A stretch of DNA of 64,000 nucleotides from positions 62,001 to 126,000 of the forward strand of contig JAQVCM010000003.1 of NCBI GenBank assembly GCA_028689775.1, given 5' to 3'. The notes beneath the pieces are model-generated. The model saw nothing but the letters and a program-made list of their open reading frames with translations, had not been told where the DNA came from and made no database searches. Positions within the stretch are counted from its first letter, which is position 1, and the number at the start of each line of letters is the position of its first letter. Origin of the DNA: Crocinitomicaceae bacterium. Lineage in GTDB: Bacteria; Bacteroidota; Bacteroidia; Flavobacteriales_D; Crocinitomicaceae. Shown here in pieces: positions 26,032 to 35,017 of this stretch. Made by a program: the position numbers and the translations under genes.

Positions 26032-26063
26032 AAAAGCCATCGCGCAAGAAGCGGATGGCTTTT
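26032..26063 (-). terminator. Terminator of sucD
   Basis: AAAAGCCATC (26032-26041) pairs with GATGGCTTTT (26054-26063); on the minus strand the stem is followed by a T-run. Confidence 0.85.
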
Positions 26064-26089
26064 AAAAAAGTATTTATTTGACCTTGTAA

Positions 26090-26968
26090 TTATGCTTTAA
26101 CAGCCATTACTTCTGCCATTTTCTTTCCAATTTCAGCTGGAGAATCAACAACGTGAACACCACATTCTCTCATGATGCGTTTTTTAGCTTCAGCTGTATC
26201 GTCAACTCCACCAACAATCGCACCTGCGTGACCCATTGTTCTTCCTGCAGGAGCAGTTTCACCAGCGATGAAACCAACAACTGGTTTCGTACCGAATTCT
26301 TTTATCCATCTTGCAGCATCTGCTTCCAAGTTTCCACCGATTTCACCGATCATAACGATACCTTCAGTTTCTGGGTCATTCATTAATAATTCAACCGCTT
26401 CTTTCGTCGTAGTTCCGATAATCGGGTCACCACCAATTCCAATCGCTGTTGTAATTCCTAAACCTGCTTTCGCTACTTGATCCGCAGCTTCGTATGTTAA
26501 TGTTCCTGATTTAGAAACAATTCCAATTTTTCCTTTCTTGAAAACAAAACCTGGCATAATACCAACTTTCGCTTCACCTGCAGTGATAACACCTGGACAG
26601 TTAGGACCAATCAAACGAGCACCTGAACCTTTCAAGTATTCTTTTGTTTTAACCATGTCGTTTACAGGAATACCTTCCGTGATACAAACAATTACTTTGA
26701 TACCAGCGTTCGCTGCTTCCATAATTGCATCAGCCGCAAAAGCTGGCGGAACGAAAATAATAGATACGTCGGCACCTGTTGTATTAACAGCGTCAGCAAC
26801 GGTGTTAAAAACAGGACGATCTAAATGCGTTGAACCACCTTTTCCTGGAGTAACACCTCCAGCAACGTTTGTTCCATATTCAATCATTTGACCAGCATGA
26901 AATGTTCCTTCACTTCCAGTAAAGCCTTGAACTATCACTATTGAATCTTTATTTACAAGTACGCTCAT
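26090..26968 (-). CDS. sucD: Succinyl-CoA synthetase (ADP/GDP-forming) alpha subunit
   Basis: A 292-residue subunit that carries CoA binding and the phosphohistidine of succinyl-CoA synthetase, which converts succinyl-CoA to succinate with nucleotide triphosphate formation in the citric acid cycle. The N-terminal CoA-binding domain has [13 protein letters not shown], the middle part has GPNCPGVI, and the active His lies near residue 250 in [12 protein letters not shown]. Length is normal. The beta subunit gene sucC is not in this window, as is usual for Bacteroidota, where the two are often unlinked. It is monocistronic, with one of the best promoters in the window and a strong terminator. 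Confidence 0.95.
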   Translation of the reverse strand: MSVLVNKDSIVIVQGFTGSEGTFHAGQMIEYGTNVAGGVTPGKGGSTHLDRPVFNTVADAVNTTGADVSIIFVPPAFAADAIMEAANAGIKVIVCITEGIPVNDMVKTKEYLKGSGARLIGPNCPGVITAGEAKVGIMPGFVFKKGKIGIVSKSGTLTYEAADQVAKAGLGITTAIGIGGDPIIGTTTKEAVELLMNDPETEGIVMIGEIGGNLEADAARWIKEFGTKPVVGFIAGETAPAGRTMGHAGAIVGGVDDTAEAKKRIMRECGVHVVDSPAEIGKKMAEVMAVKA

Positions 26969-27004
26969 TTTTTTTGCGGATTTTATTTTCTATAATTTCG
27001 ATGT

Positions 27005-27035
27005 CAAAATTAGCCTTTTGATTTTGGATAACCAA
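27005..27035 (-). promoter_or_regulatory. Promoter of sucD with -33 and -7 boxes
   Basis: TAATTTTG (27005-27012) on the minus strand is preceded by TTG (27033-27035) at a 20-base spacing. This matches the Bacteroidota housekeeping promoter closely. Confidence 0.65.
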
Positions 27036-27075
27036 GGATTTGGTGTGATTTTTCATTCAGCTCTCTTTTCATTCC

Positions 27076-27127
27076 TTTTTTTATCTTGCGGACAGACATT
27101 GCAATGCCTATCCGCAAGATAAAAAAA
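27076..27127. repeat. 17-bp perfect inverted repeat with palindromic centre
   Basis: Seven Ts followed by ATCTTGCGGA (27076-27092) pair perfectly with TCCGCAAGAT followed by seven As (27111-27127). The 18-base centre contains the palindrome CATTGCAATG. T-runs lie outside-left and A-runs outside-right, so it is not a normal terminator in either orientation. It sits between the adhesin stop and the sucD promoter. Confidence 0.6.
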
Positions 27128-27236
27128 CCAGCAACCAACTATGTTTGTCTTTTCGCCATCCTTTTTTGCAGTAAGAAATCTTCGATCTCATTTTTAGAAT
27201 CTTTTTATCGGGCATTAGTGATTTTATGTCAACCTA

Positions 27237-30200
27237 TTATTTTATCAGGGATACGTGACCGTGGAAAACTCTTTTCTTTCCGGAAGAAGATTCTTTTAAA
27301 TAGATTTTCCAAACATACGTTCCGTCTTGAACAGGTTTGTCTAAATAAGAGCCATCCCAACCGGTAAGGTAATTGTCTGTTTCAAAAATCAACTCGCCCC
27401 ATCTGTCATAAATTTGTAAGGAGTAATCATATTTATCAAATCCGCTGGATAGAATCGGTAGGAAAACGTTGTTTAATTTATTTCCGTCTGGTGTAAATGC
27501 ATTGGGAACGTAAATTATTAAATCGTCCAAAAGTTCAAAACTTTTAATCAAACTATCTTTACATCCTTCCAATGTTTCAACATAAAGTTTAATTGAATAT
27601 TGACCTGGAGGTGTGTTTTCAATGTTAAAGGTTGGTTGAAAATTGCTTGAATTCCCAATTCCAGGAACTGTCCAGAAATAAAGGTTCGCATTGGTCGAAT
27701 AATTGGAAGTTGTCAATTGTGTGTACAAAGAAGTTGGCGCGTTTGGCGAAAAATCAAAATCTGCAGTTGGTGTATGATTTACTTGAATGTAATTGGAGGC
27801 AGAAGCACTGTCTTTACAGCCAATGTTGGTGGTTACAATTAACGTTACATCATAAAACTCACTTGAATTTGAAGCGTTTGTAAAACAATTTGAGTAACTT
27901 GGATTTGTACCCGTATTGAATGCAGTTCCATTTGAGAAAATCCACGAGTAATTGCTTATAGTAGATGGATTTTGAGGTGTTTGTGTATTGTCGATGAAAG
28001 AAGTGGAATTCAAAGTAAAACAAACTGGTGAACATCCGATCAAATTATTTCCAGTAAAGGAAACGGTTGGATTTGGAAATACATAAACTCCTTTGGTTTG
28101 AACTGCTTGACAACCGTGGTTTGAAATTGCGGTCAATTTAACTGGATATAATCCTGATTCAATATACGTATGTAAAGGATTTTGAAGTGAACTGATTCCA
28201 CCATCTGCAAAATCCCAATTCCAAGAAACAATGTTGTTGCTGCTCGCCAAATTGGAAATTGTCGTTAAATCTGAAAATTGCGTGTCAAAATTCAAACAAA
28301 CTTCAGTAGGTAAAAAATCAACAATCGGCAAAGGCCAAACCGTTACTTGCTGACTCAAACTGTCGATACAACCGTGATTACTTGTCAAAATTAATTTGGT
28401 TTCGTAAACTCCTTCCTGCGTATAGATGTGTGATGGGTTTTGCTGATTGCTGTTCATTCCATTTCCAAATTTCCAAGAATAATTGGTGATGTTTCCCGGT
28501 GCAAGAATGCTGGATTGATCGTTGAAATTCACCAACACATTCAAACATTGATTGGCTGTTACAAATGCAGGTTCTGGCAATGGATATGCAGAAACAAAAT
28601 GCGAAATACTGTCTTTACAAGCACCAATTAAGGTGGTGGTAACTAATTTTACTTCATAATCTCCCGGCAATGCATATTGGTGAGCAGGATTTAAAAGCGC
28701 CGACAAACTTCCGTCTCCAAATTCCCAGTCGTACAAGTTATTGCTCGGCGTGGACGCGTTTGTTAGTAGAATGTCTGTGTTAAAACAACCGTTGTTAAAG
28801 GTAAAAGCTGCAACCGGAAGTTGATATACTTCCACATTTTTGGTGATTTGATTTGTACAATTGTTGTCACTTGTCACCGTCAACGTGACTGCAAAAATTC
28901 CCGCAGTTGCATATTGATGAACAGGTTCTTGAAGAATAGAAGTGCTGCCATTTCCTAAATCCCAATTCCAATCTGTGATCGAACCAACACCAACAAGCGT
29001 GGATAAATCTTGGAAATTTGTCTCGTTTCCAAAGCAAATTGGAGCTGCTGAAAAATCAGCTGTTGGCAACGGATAGACTTCAAATGATTTTGAAATGGTT
29101 GCGACACATCCAAAATCAGAAGTTGCTGTTAGCGATGTGGAATAACTTCCATGTGTAAACTGATGTTGCGCATTTTGCGTCGTGTAATCAACCGTATTGT
29201 TGTTTTCCATGTCCCAAGCAAAAGATGCCAAGCTAGAAGGCGAAGCGATTGTTGAAGCATTGGTGAACGAAGTACTGTTTGGCGAACAGACATTCAAAAC
29301 GGTGAAATCAACAAGTGGCAAAGGCATTATGGATGCTGTTTTGGTAACGGAATCGATGCAATTGTTGGCAGAAGTTACTGCTAAAGTCACTTGATAATCT
29401 CCGTGTGTTGCATATAAATGGGAAGCTGATTGAGAATTTGAACTATTTCCATCTCCAAAATTCCAATTCCAAGCGGTGTTTGAATTTGGACTGTAAACCG
29501 AAGAAATGGCTGAAAGATCTGTGAAGTCAGTTGCAATTTGCTCACAAACGGTTGAAGCATTAAAATCCACAATCGGCAAAGGCCAAACCGTTACTTGCTG
29601 ACTCAAACTGTCGATACAACCGTGATTACTGGTCAAAATTAATTGGACATCATAAACTCCTTCCGCCGCAAATAAATTACTAGGAGCGCTTTGATTGCTG
29701 GTATTTCCGTCGCCAAAACTCCACGCGTAGTTGGTAATTGTTGCCGGTGCAAGAATGCTGGATTGATCGTTGAAATTCACCAACACATTCAAACATTGAT
29801 TGGCTGTTACAAATGCAGGTTCTGGCAATGGATATGCAGAAACAAAATGCGAAATACTGTCTTTACAAGCACCAATTAAGGTGGTGGTAACTAATTTTAC
29901 TTCATAATCTCCCGGCAATGCATATTGGTGAGCAGGATTTAAAAGCGCCGACAAACTTCCGTCTCCAAATTCCCAGTCGTACAAGTTATTGCTCGGCGTG
30001 GACGCGTTTGTTAGTAGAATGTCTGTGTTAAAACAACCGTTGTTAAAGGTAAAAGCTGCAACCGGAAGTTGATATACTTCCACATTTTTGGTGATTTGAT
30101 TTGTACAATTGTTGTCACTTGTCACCGTCAACGTGACTGCAAAAATTCCCGCAGTTGCATATTGATGAACAGGTTCTTGAAGAATAGAAGTGCTGCCATT

Positions 30201-33200
30201 TCCTAAATCCCAATTCCAATCTGTGATCGAACCAACACCAACAAGCGTGGATAAATCTTGGAAATTTGTCTCGTTTCCAAAGCAAATTGGAGCTGCTGAA
30301 AAATCAGCTGTTGGCAACGGATAGACTTCAAATGATTTTGAAATGGTTGCGACACATCCAAAATCAGAAGTTGCTGTTAGCGATGTGGAATAACTTCCAT
30401 GTGTAAACTGATGTTGCGCATTTTGCGTCGTGTAATCAACCGTATTGTTGTTTTCCATGTCCCAAGCAAAAGATGCCAAGCTAGAAGGCGAAGCGATTGT
30501 TGAAGCATTGGTGAACGAAGTACTGTTTGGCGAACAGACATTCAAAACGGTGAAATCAACAAGTGGCAAAGGCATTATGGATGCTGTTTTGGTAACGGAA
30601 TCGATGCAATTGTTGGCAGAAGTTACTGCTAAAGTCACTTGATAATCTCCGTGTGTTGCATATAAATGGGAAGCTGATTGAGAATTTGAACTATTTCCAT
30701 CTCCAAAATTCCAATTCCAAGCGGTGTTTGAATTTGGACTGTAAACCGAAGAAATGGCTGAAAGATCTGTGAAGTCAGTTGCAATTTGCTCACAGACGGT
30801 TGAAGCATTAAAATCCACAATCGGCAAAGGCCAAACCGTTACTTGCTGACTCAAACTGTCGATACAACCGTGATTACTTGTCAAAATTAATTGAACATCA
30901 TAAACTCCTTCCGCAGCAAATAAATTACTTGGAGCGCTTTGATTGCTGGTATTTCCGTCGCCAAAACTCCACGCGTAGTTGGTAATTGTTGCCGGTGCAA
31001 GAATGCTGGATTGATCGTTGAAATTCACTTGTTCAGAAATGCACGTATTTGCAGCACTAAAGCTAGGAATTGGCAGTGGGTAAGTGGTAATGATTTGTGT
31101 AATGGAATCCAAACAGCCAGTTGAACCAGTTGAAACGAGAAGTTTTACCAGAAAATCACCAGCAGTTGCATAGAGATGTGACGGATTTTGTAGCGTTGAA
31201 TTTGTTCCATCACCAAAATCCCAAAAGTACGTTGAACTGTTTGAGGAAGCAGTTTCCGTAAATTGAATTTCAGTATTAAAACAGCCATTTACAAATGTAA
31301 AAGCTGCAACAGGCAAATCGTTTACGATTGTTGAAATGGGCGTAGAGTGAATACAGCCGTTGTTTGTTGTAACTTCTAATGTGGTGGTGAAAGTATTAGA
31401 CGTGGCATATACATGGCTTGGGTTTTGATCTGTCGAACTGTTTCCATCACCAAAATCCCAATTCCATGAAGTAATATTTCCTGTTCCAATTAAGTAGGAT
31501 AAATCTTGGAAAACGGTCGTTTCATTGAAACAAACTGGATTGACAGAAAAATCTGCCACAGGCATTGGATGTACAACTACTTGTTGAATTAAACTATCTA
31601 CGCACCCAAAATCAGATGTGACGATTAATTTAGTTTGGTAACTTCCGTGCGTAAATACGTGACTCGTATTTTCTGAAGTGTAATCCATTGCGCCATCATT
31701 TTCAACGTCCCAAGCGTAACTGCTGATTACTGATGGCAAGTCGATTGTTGAACTATTTGTAAAATTAGAAGTCGAACCATCACAAACATTTGGAGCAGTA
31801 AAACTCACATTTGGTAAAGGCATTACTGCAACTGATTTGGAAATCGTGTGACTACAACCTTCTGGAGAGCTGGTTGTTAAAGATACTGTATGCGTTCCAG
31901 AATTGGTAAAAGTAAAAGTTGGGTTCTGTTGGGTTGAGGTATTTGTTCCACCAAAATTCCAATTCCAAGAAGCTATCGTACTGGGGTTGTCAATGACAGA
32001 TAAATCTGTAAAATTGATGGATTCGCCCAAACAAACCGGTTCAAATTCAAAGTCTGAAACGGGAACGGGTACTCCAACGATGTTGATGTCGATAGAAATC
32101 GCGCACAAACTTCCTTGAAATGGAATGACATTAACAGAATATTGTCCAGGTTGGTTAACGTTGATGGTACTGGTTGTTTCTCCCGTATTCCATAAATAAT
32201 CTGATCCACCTTGCGGTGCATAAAGCGTGATGTTATCCCCGGTACAAATTACGGTGTCTCCAGTCGAGGTGGTAATATCGAATGTGTTGCAACTTGCATC
32301 GATGTATGCATAACCGTAATGTCCCTTTAACGAGCAATCTCCGGTGGTAAATTCAACGGTTACGTTTTGTCCAATATAAGCATTCAGTGGCGAAAAAATA
32401 GTAGTCCAGTTTTTATAAAGAACGTTGCCTTGTTGGCTAAAACCAGATGCTGTAGCATTATTTCCAGCAATTACACTGTACGAACCACACGGAATATTAT
32501 TGCCATTTTCATCAAAAACACGAACGGAAAAATAAGGTTGTTGTTGTAAAGTGTGGTTTGGATCTTCAAAAACAACGGCGTAACTATACGTTAAAATAGA
32601 GTTGGAAGGAGTTACCAAAAACGTTTGACTCATTCTTGCTGCCCCGCTTTGAATCCCTATTCCATCGCCTAATCGACAAGAAAAATTACCGCTACTTGGA
32701 TTAACCATTGGAATGGCAGCAATAACAGGATCATTTCCAGTTCCTGAAACAATTAAATGTGATGCTCCTGGACCAACTGATACTCCATTCGTGAAACTGT
32801 AAGGAACAGTTCCATCTACTTTTCCTTTCGTCAGTGTCCAACCGTTTAAATCTCCTTCTTCAAAATCCATGTTGACACATGGGCCATTAAAAGATTTTGG
32901 AGTAATGATTTCATTTTCGGGGAAAACTTGGCTGATAAGCTGTTCTTTTAAAGAACTAATCATTAAGTTATATTTCCTGTTAACTTGGTTGGAATTTGTT
33001 AAATTTCCAGCCGCTATTCCGTCAAATATACTAGTGTAAAAATTAGAAATAATTGGATATACAAAACGCTGTATTGCATCGTTTTTTTGATACTGTTTTG
33101 AAATTGAAAGCCTATCCAAAATCGACGAATATTCGTAGTGCTCCAAAATGAAATCTTCTACGCTATGTCTTGATAGTCCTACAATGTTAATTGGCTTCGA

Positions 33201-33338
33201 ATGATAAATCGAATCTGATTTTGATGAGTTTGTATGTTCTGAAATGGTTTGAGATATAACATTTTTAATTGAAAAAATAATAAATAGAAAAAATAGGGTA
33301 CGAGCTGAAAGTAACCTGTAAAGTATACCTGTTTTCAT
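27237..33338 (-). CDS. Giant PKD-repeat surface protein with type B T9SS C-terminal domain
   Basis: About 2,033 residues. I start at the ATG at 33338, which gives a clean signal peptide (MKTGILYRLL, hydrophobic core, VISQ); a longer frame upstream gives an implausible start. After a helical segment (about 30-180) comes a jelly-roll-like domain opening NMDFEEGDLNGW, an Ig-like segment (ICTGDNITLYAPQGG), then about 18 PKD-type repeats recognised by WNWNFGDG, YAWSFGDG or YDWEFGDG motifs. The end has the gliding-motility/CHU_C-like type B sorting domain (VPNAFTPDGN, IYDRWGELIFE, TGWDG, DGTYVWKIYLK). It is therefore exported by type IX secretion, probably as a surface adhesin or polymer-binding protein. 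Repeats follow a five-unit order, and two five-unit blocks are almost identical in DNA. Confidence 0.88.
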   Translation of the reverse strand: MKTGILYRLLSARTLFFLFIIFSIKNVISQTISEHTNSSKSDSIYHSKPINIVGLSRHSVEDFILEHYEYSSILDRLSISKQYQKNDAIQRFVYPIISNFYTSIFDGIAAGNLTNSNQVNRKYNLMISSLKEQLISQVFPENEIITPKSFNGPCVNMDFEEGDLNGWTLTKGKVDGTVPYSFTNGVSVGPGASHLIVSGTGNDPVIAAIPMVNPSSGNFSCRLGDGIGIQSGAARMSQTFLVTPSNSILTYSYAVVFEDPNHTLQQQPYFSVRVFDENGNNIPCGSYSVIAGNNATASGFSQQGNVLYKNWTTIFSPLNAYIGQNVTVEFTTGDCSLKGHYGYAYIDASCNTFDITTSTGDTVICTGDNITLYAPQGGSDYLWNTGETTSTINVNQPGQYSVNVIPFQGSLCAISIDINIVGVPVPVSDFEFEPVCLGESINFTDLSVIDNPSTIASWNWNFGGTNTSTQQNPTFTFTNSGTHTVSLTTSSPEGCSHTISKSVAVMPLPNVSFTAPNVCDGSTSNFTNSSTIDLPSVISSYAWDVENDGAMDYTSENTSHVFTHGSYQTKLIVTSDFGCVDSLIQQVVVHPMPVADFSVNPVCFNETTVFQDLSYLIGTGNITSWNWDFGDGNSSTDQNPSHVYATSNTFTTTLEVTTNNGCIHSTPISTIVNDLPVAAFTFVNGCFNTEIQFTETASSNSSTYFWDFGDGTNSTLQNPSHLYATAGDFLVKLLVSTGSTGCLDSITQIITTYPLPIPSFSAANTCISEQVNFNDQSSILAPATITNYAWSFGDGNTSNQSAPSNLFAAEGVYDVQLILTSNHGCIDSLSQQVTVWPLPIVDFNASTVCEQIATDFTDLSAISSVYSPNSNTAWNWNFGDGNSSNSQSASHLYATHGDYQVTLAVTSANNCIDSVTKTASIMPLPLVDFTVLNVCSPNSTSFTNASTIASPSSLASFAWDMENNNTVDYTTQNAQHQFTHGSYSTSLTATSDFGCVATISKSFEVYPLPTADFSAAPICFGNETNFQDLSTLVGVGSITDWNWDLGNGSTSILQEPVHQYATAGIFAVTLTVTSDNNCTNQITKNVEVYQLPVAAFTFNNGCFNTDILLTNASTPSNNLYDWEFGDGSLSALLNPAHQYALPGDYEVKLVTTTLIGACKDSISHFVSAYPLPEPAFVTANQCLNVLVNFNDQSSILAPATITNYAWSFGDGNTSNQSAPSNLFAAEGVYDVQLILTSNHGCIDSLSQQVTVWPLPIVDFNASTVCEQIATDFTDLSAISSVYSPNSNTAWNWNFGDGNSSNSQSASHLYATHGDYQVTLAVTSANNCIDSVTKTASIMPLPLVDFTVLNVCSPNSTSFTNASTIASPSSLASFAWDMENNNTVDYTTQNAQHQFTHGSYSTSLTATSDFGCVATISKSFEVYPLPTADFSAAPICFGNETNFQDLSTLVGVGSITDWNWDLGNGSTSILQEPVHQYATAGIFAVTLTVTSDNNCTNQITKNVEVYQLPVAAFTFNNGCFNTDILLTNASTPSNNLYDWEFGDGSLSALLNPAHQYALPGDYEVKLVTTTLIGACKDSISHFVSAYPLPEPAFVTANQCLNVLVNFNDQSSILAPGNITNYSWKFGNGMNSNQQNPSHIYTQEGVYETKLILTSNHGCIDSLSQQVTVWPLPIVDFLPTEVCLNFDTQFSDLTTISNLASSNNIVSWNWDFADGGISSLQNPLHTYIESGLYPVKLTAISNHGCQAVQTKGVYVFPNPTVSFTGNNLIGCSPVCFTLNSTSFIDNTQTPQNPSTISNYSWIFSNGTAFNTGTNPSYSNCFTNASNSSEFYDVTLIVTTNIGCKDSASASNYIQVNHTPTADFDFSPNAPTSLYTQLTTSNYSTNANLYFWTVPGIGNSSNFQPTFNIENTPPGQYSIKLYVETLEGCKDSLIKSFELLDDLIIYVPNAFTPDGNKLNNVFLPILSSGFDKYDYSLQIYDRWGELIFETDNYLTGWDGSYLDKPVQDGTYVWKIYLKESSSGKKRVFHGHVSLIK
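28496..31028. repeat. 1,248-bp near-perfect tandem duplication inside the PKD gene
   Basis: The sequence from 28496 to 29780 is repeated 1,248 bases later (29744-31028). I count about five mismatches by eye, at about 29546, 29632, 29644 and two more before 29690. The period equals 416 codons, that is five PKD units, so the frame is kept. A further match at the same offset (about 28325-28394) lies beyond a diverged 100-base patch. Confidence 0.9.
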
Positions 33339-33591
33339 AAGCATTAGTTTATTACAAATAACGAATAATAAATTCAATAATAATACTGCTATTTTCAATT
33401 TGTTAACAAATCCTTAATTTTAAATTATAATTTTCGTTTCCACTAAGTAATTAGTCGTACTTAATCATCGATTAGCTTCGCAATATTTCAGATTAATAGA
33501 CAATTTTTTTTATTGTATTTTTTAGTATTTTAGAATGATTCTAAATAATTGAGCGTCTAAAATCGCCTTTTTTAACACTCTAAAAGCATAT

Positions 33592-33609
33592 AAATGATAA
33601 ATGTCATTT
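33592..33609. promoter_or_regulatory. FNR/CRP-family-like site upstream of hemN
   Basis: AAATGA-TAAATG-TCATTT is an inverted repeat with a six-base spacer, the form bound by Crp/Fnr proteins. Its centre (33600.5) is about 42 bases before the start predicted from TACTTTCG (33630-33637), the standard position for an activator. Confidence 0.5.
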
Positions 33610-33629
33610 TTAAAGGTTCAATAAAAGCT

Positions 33630-33637
33630 TACTTTCG
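33630..33637 (+). promoter_or_regulatory. Predicted -7 box TACTTTCG for hemN
   Basis: One mismatch to TAnnTTTG, which suits a promoter that needs an activator. The ATG lies 16 bases downstream. Confidence 0.4.
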
Positions 33638-33652
33638 CTAAAATTCCGCAAA

Positions 33653-35017
33653 ATGAATAAATCAATAGTTGAAAAATATAACATTGCAGGCCCTCGATAT
33701 ACCTCATACCCAACTGTTCCGTATTGGAAAAATGATCCATTAGACCATACAGGTTGGTTATCGACCATCGAAAAGAACGATTCATACTTTCAGTCAGATG
33801 AAATTTCCTTATACATTCACCTTCCTTTTTGTGAAAGTTTATGTACTTTTTGTGGTTGTCATAAACGAATCACTAAAAATCATGCGGTCGAAATACCATA
33901 CATTGATGCAGTAATCAAAGAATGGGAAATGTATAAAACTCGTTTTGCTCGACCGAAAGTGATTCGTGAATTGCATTTTGGCGGCGGAACACCGACATTT
34001 TTTGCTCCTGAACAATTAATTCGCTTGTTAGAAGCTATTTTTGGAACTTCGAAAGTAGATCCTGAATTTGTGGAATTGAGTTTTGAAGCGCATCCAAACA
34101 ATACTTCTTCAGAACATTTGAAAATGCTATACGATTTTGGTTTCCGAAGATTGAGTTTGGGGATTCAAGATTACAGTCCAACGGTTCAACAGGCAATCAA
34201 TCGAATTCAACCGTTTGAACAAGTTGAGAAAGTTCATGAAGAAGCAAGAGAAATGGGCTATAAATCGGTCAGTCACGATTTAATTTTTGGTTTGCCAAAA
34301 CAAACCTTGCAAGACATTAAGAATACCGTAGAAAACACCTTGAAACTGATGCCAGATCGCATCGCTTTGTATAGTTACGCCCACGTTCCGTGGATTAAAG
34401 GAAATGGTCAGCGCGGTTTTGATGAATCAGATTTACCTCAAAATGATGTCAAACGACAGTTGTATGAAACGGCAAAAGAAACCTTGGAAAATGCGGGGTA
34501 TCTAGAAATAGGTATGGACCATTTTGCATTGGCGCACGATGATTTGGCGCGTGCTTTTAATGCTAAAAAATTACACCGAAATTTCATGGGTTATACCACT
34601 CAAAACACTTCTTTTTTATTAGGTTTGGGAATGTCGGCTATTTCAGATAGTTGGTTTGGATTTGCTCAAAATGATAAAACAGTGGAAACGTATTTAAAGA
34701 TTTTAAGTGAAGATAAACTGCCTGTTGTCAAAGGACATATTTTAAATGAGTTAGAATTAGAAATCAGAAAATACATTTTGGATTTGATGTGCCACTTCGA
34801 AACGAAATTTATCTCAGATTCACCTCACAAAGCGATCCACGAAAAAATCAAAGCGGAATTGGCTGAAATGATTTCCGATGGATTGGTAATCATTGATGGA
34901 GATGATGTGAAAGTGACTGCTGCAGGAATTCCGTTTGTACGAAATTGTTGCATGGCTTTCGATCAAGATTTAAAAGCTGGTCAAGTATTAGACAAAAAAT
35001 TTTCCCGAACGATATAA
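33653..35017 (+). CDS. hemN: Oxygen-independent coproporphyrinogen III oxidase
   Basis: A 454-residue radical SAM enzyme that decarboxylates coproporphyrinogen III to protoporphyrinogen IX without oxygen in haem synthesis. The N-terminus has GPRYTSYP, a hallmark of true HemN rather than HemW. The iron-sulfur cluster cysteines are Cys60, Cys64 and Cys67, with the extra Cys69, in the order CxxxCxxCxC; the SAM-binding GGGTPTF follows at about 105. Length matches the family. The stop codon directly abuts the ATG of the copper ATPase, so the two are cotranscribed. An FNR/CRP-like site at -42 suggests induction under low oxygen, which fits both the enzyme and its partner. Confidence 0.93.
   Translation: MNKSIVEKYNIAGPRYTSYPTVPYWKNDPLDHTGWLSTIEKNDSYFQSDEISLYIHLPFCESLCTFCGCHKRITKNHAVEIPYIDAVIKEWEMYKTRFARPKVIRELHFGGGTPTFFAPEQLIRLLEAIFGTSKVDPEFVELSFEAHPNNTSSEHLKMLYDFGFRRLSLGIQDYSPTVQQAINRIQPFEQVEKVHEEAREMGYKSVSHDLIFGLPKQTLQDIKNTVENTLKLMPDRIALYSYAHVPWIKGNGQRGFDESDLPQNDVKRQLYETAKETLENAGYLEIGMDHFALAHDDLARAFNAKKLHRNFMGYTTQNTSFLLGLGMSAISDSWFGFAQNDKTVETYLKILSEDKLPVVKGHILNELELEIRKYILDLMCHFETKFISDSPHKAIHEKIKAELAEMISDGLVIIDGDDVKVTAAGIPFVRNCCMAFDQDLKAGQVLDKKFSRTI

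Larger units (their letters stand above)
33339..33652. other. Divergent intergenic region between the PKD gene and hemN
   Basis: About 310 very AT-rich bases with no gene. The hemN side holds an FNR/CRP-like palindrome and a -7-like box. No clear TAnnTTTG element was found for the PKD gene. Confidence 0.5.

Noticed and set aside
29197-29394. Plus-strand open frame repeated identically at 30445-30642
   Set aside because: It is antisense to the PKD repeats; its exact duplication simply reflects the 1,248-bp repeat of the real gene.
28496-31028. Insertion sequence or transposon as the cause of the long repeat
   Set aside because: No transposase or terminal inverted repeats are present, and the repeat keeps the reading frame and PKD unit order, so segmental duplication explains it.
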